From UBA5972 sp964466385 (GTDB lineage Bacteria > Pseudomonadota > Alphaproteobacteria > Rhodobacterales > Rhodobacteraceae), in NCBI GenBank assembly GCA_964466385.1, contig CAYXNM010000059.1:1-16380 (forward strand): DNA of 16,380 nt, given 5' to 3'. Positions 13,509 to 16,380 of the stretch are shown one piece after another. The first letter of the stretch is position 1. Each line of letters begins with the position of its first letter. A program made the position numbers and the translations under genes. The notes beneath the pieces are model-generated. The model saw only the letters and a program-made list of their open reading frames with translations. It ran no database searches and was not told where the DNA came from.

Positions 13509-13970
13509 ATGAAACTCAGCACCAAGGGACGGTATGCGCTGATCGCGCTCACGGATTTGGCCGAAAATGACGGTGTTTCGCTGGTGTCGCTGGGCGAGAT
13601 TTCCAAACGCCAGGACATCTCGCTTGCCTATCTGGAGCAACTTTTCGTCAAACTCCGCCGGGCCGAGATTGTCCAAAGCGTTCGCGGGCCAGGCGGGGGC
13701 TACAAACTTGCCAGGGATGCCGCCAGCATTCGGGTCTCGGAAATTCTGGAAGCGGTGGATGAAACCATGAACGCGCTTTCCAAAGGGGCCGGGGCAAGCG
13801 GCGCGTCAAGTGGATCGCGCGCGCAATCCATGTCGAATCGTTTTTGGGAGTGCCTGTCGGCGAATGTCTTTGTGTTCCTCCACCAGACGCGACTGTCGGA
13901 CATCGTCATGAACCAGATGGCCCCGTGCCCGGCGGTTCCCAACCTCTTTGAAATGGTGGATGAAACATGA
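13509..13970 (+). CDS. iscR: Rrf2-family regulator, rhodobacterial IscR type
   Basis: A 153-residue winged-helix regulator that controls iron-sulfur cluster genes. MKLSTKGRYALIALTDLA (1-18), the HTH with ISLAYLEQLFVKLRRAEIV (37-55) and the wing SVRGPGGGYKLAR (57-69) are typical Rrf2/IscR features. In Escherichia coli IscR the cluster ligands are three closely spaced cysteines and a histidine; the matching loop here (SKGAGASGASSGSRAQSMSN, 91-110) has none. The only cysteines are Cys115 in FWECL and Cys140. I recall that IscR of Rhodobacter sphaeroides also lacks the classical ligands, has a single conserved cysteine and still represses Fe-S genes, so this is likely the same type. Its stop overlaps the ATG of the cysteine desulfurase (ATGA), and an IscR-like site covers its promoter. 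Confidence 0.9.
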   Translation: MKLSTKGRYALIALTDLAENDGVSLVSLGEISKRQDISLAYLEQLFVKLRRAEIVQSVRGPGGGYKLARDAASIRVSEILEAVDETMNALSKGAGASGASSGSRAQSMSNRFWECLSANVFVFLHQTRLSDIVMNQMAPCPAVPNLFEMVDET

Positions 13971-15010
13971 GCCGGGTTTACCTCGACTGGAATGCAACCG
14001 CCCCGTTGCGGCCAGAGGCGCGGCGCGCGATGGTGGCGGCAATGGATGTGCTGGGCAATCCGTCCTCGGTGCATGGCGAAGGGCGCAAGGCGCGCGCCAT
14101 CGTCGAAAACGCGCGCCGGGATATCGCGACCGCTTTTGGTGCCAATGATGGTGATATCATCTTTACGGCCAGCGCCACCGAGGCCGCGGCACTGGCACTG
14201 GCGGGCCGGGGTCTGGTTTCCTCGGCGACCGAGCATGCTTGCGTTTCCAGTTGGACGCAGTCCGATCTGACGTGTGATCACAACGGCCGAATCAGCGTTG
14301 AAGACCCTGCAATGTCCGCGCTGCAATGTGCCAACAGCGAAACCGGTGTGCTTCAGACCATGCCAAAAGGTCTGGCATTGGGGGATTGCGTTCAGGGGTT
14401 CGGGAAAATCCCGATGGCCTTTGACTGGGCGCAAATGGATATGGCCATCCTCTCGGCCCACAAACTGGGCGGTCCGAAAGGCGTCGGGGCGCTTGTCGTG
14501 CGAAAAGGCGTTGATATCAAAGCGCAGATCAGCGGTGGCGGGCAGGAAATGGGACGACGCGCAGGAACCGAGAACACCATCGGCATCGCCGGATTCGCCG
14601 CAGCAGCCACGGCCGCGGCACGTGACCTTGAAACCGGCGTTTGGGACAAGGTGCGCGAAATGCGCGATGCATTGGAAACGCGCCTGCTGTCGGAGGCCGA
14701 GGACATCGTGGTCTTTGGCAGGGAAACAAAACGCCTGCCCAATACGTCCTATTTTTCCGCTCCCGGCTGGAAGGGGGAGACACAGGTCATGCAGATGGAT
14801 ATGGCGGGATTTGCAGTTTCCGCCGGTTCGGCCTGTTCAAGCGGCAAGATCCGGCCCAGTCAGGTGCTGCTGGCCATGGGTCTTGACGAAAACACGGCCA
14901 GCTCGGCGATCCGGGTTTCAATCGGTCCGACGACGACTTTGGATCAACTGATGCGGTTTGCCGATCAGTGGCTGGCGGCCAAACGGCGTTTTCAGGCCCG
15001 CGCGGCATGA
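13967..15010 (+). CDS. Cysteine desulfurase, class V aminotransferase fold (IscS/NifS group)
   Basis: A 347-residue PLP enzyme that takes sulfur from cysteine for iron-sulfur cluster assembly. PLP lysine Lys166 in SAHKLGGPKG, His90 in TEHA, cofactor-contacting Asp140/Gln143 in DCVQG, RRAGTEN (197-203) and the persulfide cysteine Cys290 in GSACSSGKIRPS are all present. The long loop with SACSSG marks it as group I (IscS/NifS-like) rather than the SufS group, although it stands before sufB. It is shorter than typical IscS (about 400 residues). The segment normally covering part of the small domain is compact, and several positions (for example FTASATEA instead of FTSGATES) deviate. It is translationally coupled to iscR and 70 bases ahead of sufB; a separate SufS downstream would be usual in this group. 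Confidence 0.92.
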   Translation: MSRVYLDWNATAPLRPEARRAMVAAMDVLGNPSSVHGEGRKARAIVENARRDIATAFGANDGDIIFTASATEAAALALAGRGLVSSATEHACVSSWTQSDLTCDHNGRISVEDPAMSALQCANSETGVLQTMPKGLALGDCVQGFGKIPMAFDWAQMDMAILSAHKLGGPKGVGALVVRKGVDIKAQISGGGQEMGRRAGTENTIGIAGFAAAATAAARDLETGVWDKVREMRDALETRLLSEAEDIVVFGRETKRLPNTSYFSAPGWKGETQVMQMDMAGFAVSAGSACSSGKIRPSQVLLAMGLDENTASSAIRVSIGPTTTLDQLMRFADQWLAAKRRFQARAA

Positions 15011-15080
15011 ACCAAACCCGCCCCCAGTTTTTGCCCCGCACGGAAAATCCACGAAACGACAAACGATCAGGATCAACGAA

Positions 15081-16380
15081 ATGGTAGCGACGCCCGAAAC
15101 GCCAAACGTCAAGGACGGCATTGACAGCGAGACGGTCGATGCTGTCCGGTTGGTCGGCGACAAGTACAAGTACGGATTCTCGACCGACGTCGAAACCGAT
15201 TACGCCCCGCTTGGGTTGACCGAAGACATCGTGCGCCTGATCTCGGCCAAGAACGGCGAACCGGACTGGATGACCGACTGGCGGCTGGCCGCTTTTCGCC
15301 GCTGGCAGCAACTGGACGAGCCGGACTGGGCAATGGTCGACTATCCGAAGATCGACTTTCAGAACATCTATTACTATGCCCGCCCCAAATCGTTCGAGAC
15401 CAAGCCGAAAACAATCGACGAGGTTGATCCAAAGCTGTTGGCAACCTACGAAAAGCTTGGCATCCCCTTGAAAGAACAAATGATTCTCGCAGGGGTAGAA
15501 GGCGCGGGCGAGGCCCCTGCCGAAGGGCGCAAGGTTGCGGTTGATGCGGTCTTTGACAGCGTTTCCGTCGGGACGACGTTCAAGCAGGAACTGGCAAAGG
15601 CCGGCGTGATCTTTTGCCCGATCTCTGAAGCGATCCGCGATTATCCGGATCTGGTGCGAAAATATCTGGGCAGCGTCGTTCCCCAAAGCGACAATTTCTA
15701 TGCGACACTCAACAGCGCGGTGTTTTCCGATGGCTCGTTCGTTTACGTTCCCAAGGGCACGAAATGCCCGATGGAATTGTCCACATATTTCCGCATCAAT
15801 GCGGAAAACACGGGTCAGTTCGAACGCACGCTGATTATCGCGGACGAGGGGGCCTCGGTCAGCTACCTTGAAGGGTGCACAGCCCCCAAACGCGACACGG
15901 CCCAGCTGCACGCCGCCGTGGTCGAACTGGTCATTCTGGAAGACGCGGACATCAAGTATTCCACCGTCCAGAACTGGTTTCCGGGCGATGAGAACGGCAA
16001 GGGCGGGATCTATAACTTTGTTACCAAACGCGCGGATTGCCGGGGCGATCGGGCCAGGGTGATGTGGACACAGGTGGAAACCGGCTCGGCGGTGACGTGG
16101 AAATATCCCAGTTGCATCCTGCGCGGTGACGACAGCCAGGGCGAGTTCTATTCCATCGCCATCACCAACAACATGCAGCAGGCCGACACCGGCACCAAGA
16201 TGACTCACCTGGGCAAACGCACGCGTTCGCGCATCGTCAGCAAGGGGATTTCGGCGGGAAAAGCGCAAAACACCTATCGCGGGCTTGTCTCGATGCACCC
16301 CAGGGCGCGGGACTCACGCAATTATACGCAATGCGACAGCCTTTTGATCGGCGACACATGCGGGGCGCATACGGTGCCCT
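15081..16380 (+). CDS. sufB: Fe-S cluster assembly protein SufB (3' end cut by window)
   Basis: The scaffold subunit of the SufBCD complex, which builds iron-sulfur clusters using sulfur from a desulfurase. The first 433 codons are present and uninterrupted; about 70 residues should lie beyond the window, judging from the usual length near 500. Recognisable stretches: MTDWRLAAFRRW (about 61-72), VPKGTKCPMELSTYFRIN, SYLEGCTAPKRDTAQLHAAV with Cys266, which corresponds to the sulfur-entry cysteine (Cys254 in Escherichia coli), and LLIGDTCGAHTVP with Cys427, matching the essential Cys405. The ATG at 15081 has AGGA eight bases upstream. No promoter is evident in the 70-base gap after the desulfurase gene, so it should be read from the iscR promoter. 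sufC and sufD are expected next. Confidence 0.97.
   Translation, partial: MVATPETPNVKDGIDSETVDAVRLVGDKYKYGFSTDVETDYAPLGLTEDIVRLISAKNGEPDWMTDWRLAAFRRWQQLDEPDWAMVDYPKIDFQNIYYYARPKSFETKPKTIDEVDPKLLATYEKLGIPLKEQMILAGVEGAGEAPAEGRKVAVDAVFDSVSVGTTFKQELAKAGVIFCPISEAIRDYPDLVRKYLGSVVPQSDNFYATLNSAVFSDGSFVYVPKGTKCPMELSTYFRINAENTGQFERTLIIADEGASVSYLEGCTAPKRDTAQLHAAVVELVILEDADIKYSTVQNWFPGDENGKGGIYNFVTKRADCRGDRARVMWTQVETGSAVTWKYPSCILRGDDSQGEFYSIAITNNMQQADTGTKMTHLGKRTRSRIVSKGISAGKAQNTYRGLVSMHPRARDSRNYTQCDSLLIGDTCGAHTVP

Noticed and set aside
14787..16298. Long minus-strand open frame (503 codons) opposite sufB
   Set aside because: It lies antisense to clearly recognisable sufB and the end of the desulfurase gene, has no recognisable domain, and is rich in Arg/Pro/His as expected for shadow frames in GC-rich DNA.

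Overview
The window looks like chromosomal DNA of an alphaproteobacterium in the Rhodobacterales/Roseobacter group. The evidence is GC-rich coding DNA with dense packing and many 4-base ATGA start/stop overlaps, an IscR-type Rrf2 regulator without the classical cysteine cluster ligands, the gene order iscR - class V cysteine desulfurase - sufB, and a divergent DUF6477/DUF6456 gene pair that I know mainly from this group. I see no insertion sequence, integrase, tRNA, rRNA, CRISPR array or other sign of an island. The genes are mostly core or lineage-core.

Layout. (1) 123-4438, minus strand: a tight five-gene run, transcribed P-loop ATPase -> metA -> alpha/beta hydrolase -> ppk2 -> tetR, with gaps or overlaps of 38, -4, 24 and -8 bases. 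It combines methionine precursor synthesis, polyphosphate-dependent nucleotide phosphorylation and a TetR regulator. (2) 4568-5515, plus strand: a membrane fatty-acid desaturase, divergent from the ATPase. (3) 5512-7656, minus strand: a secreted M23 (LytM-like) protein, a small exported COG3650-like protein and an EamA-type permease; the last two overlap by ATGA. (4) 7771-9330, minus strand: guaA. (5) 9507-11054, plus strand: a non-pyrrolysine MttB-superfamily methyltransferase with a TTG start, without a corrinoid partner nearby. (6) 11059-12673: a divergent pair, a 95-residue DUF6477 protein on the minus strand and a 377-residue HTH/DUF6456 protein on the plus strand, separated by about 190 bases that carry a near-perfect inverted repeat. 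The large protein resembles GafA, the gene-transfer-agent activator of Rhodobacter. (7) 12684-13337, minus strand: a small alpha/beta hydrolase of the COG2945 type. (8) 13509 to the right edge, plus strand: the start of an iron-sulfur cluster operon (iscR, cysteine desulfurase, sufB). sufB is cut by the window end.

The first 122 bases hold no gene I can support. No stretch above 300 bases lacks a gene. The intergenic regions worth reading are 4439-4567, 7657-7770, 9331-9506, 11347-11539 and 13338-13508; promoter-like or operator-like signals are listed for each.

The most interesting items are the GafA-like regulator with its divergent partner and shared operator candidate, the atypical IscR with a type-1-like IscR site over its own promoter, the MetA enzyme carrying the acetyl-CoA-specificity glutamate, and the M23 protein that lacks one of the usual active-site histidines. 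None of these is shown to be a wholly new system by sequence alone.
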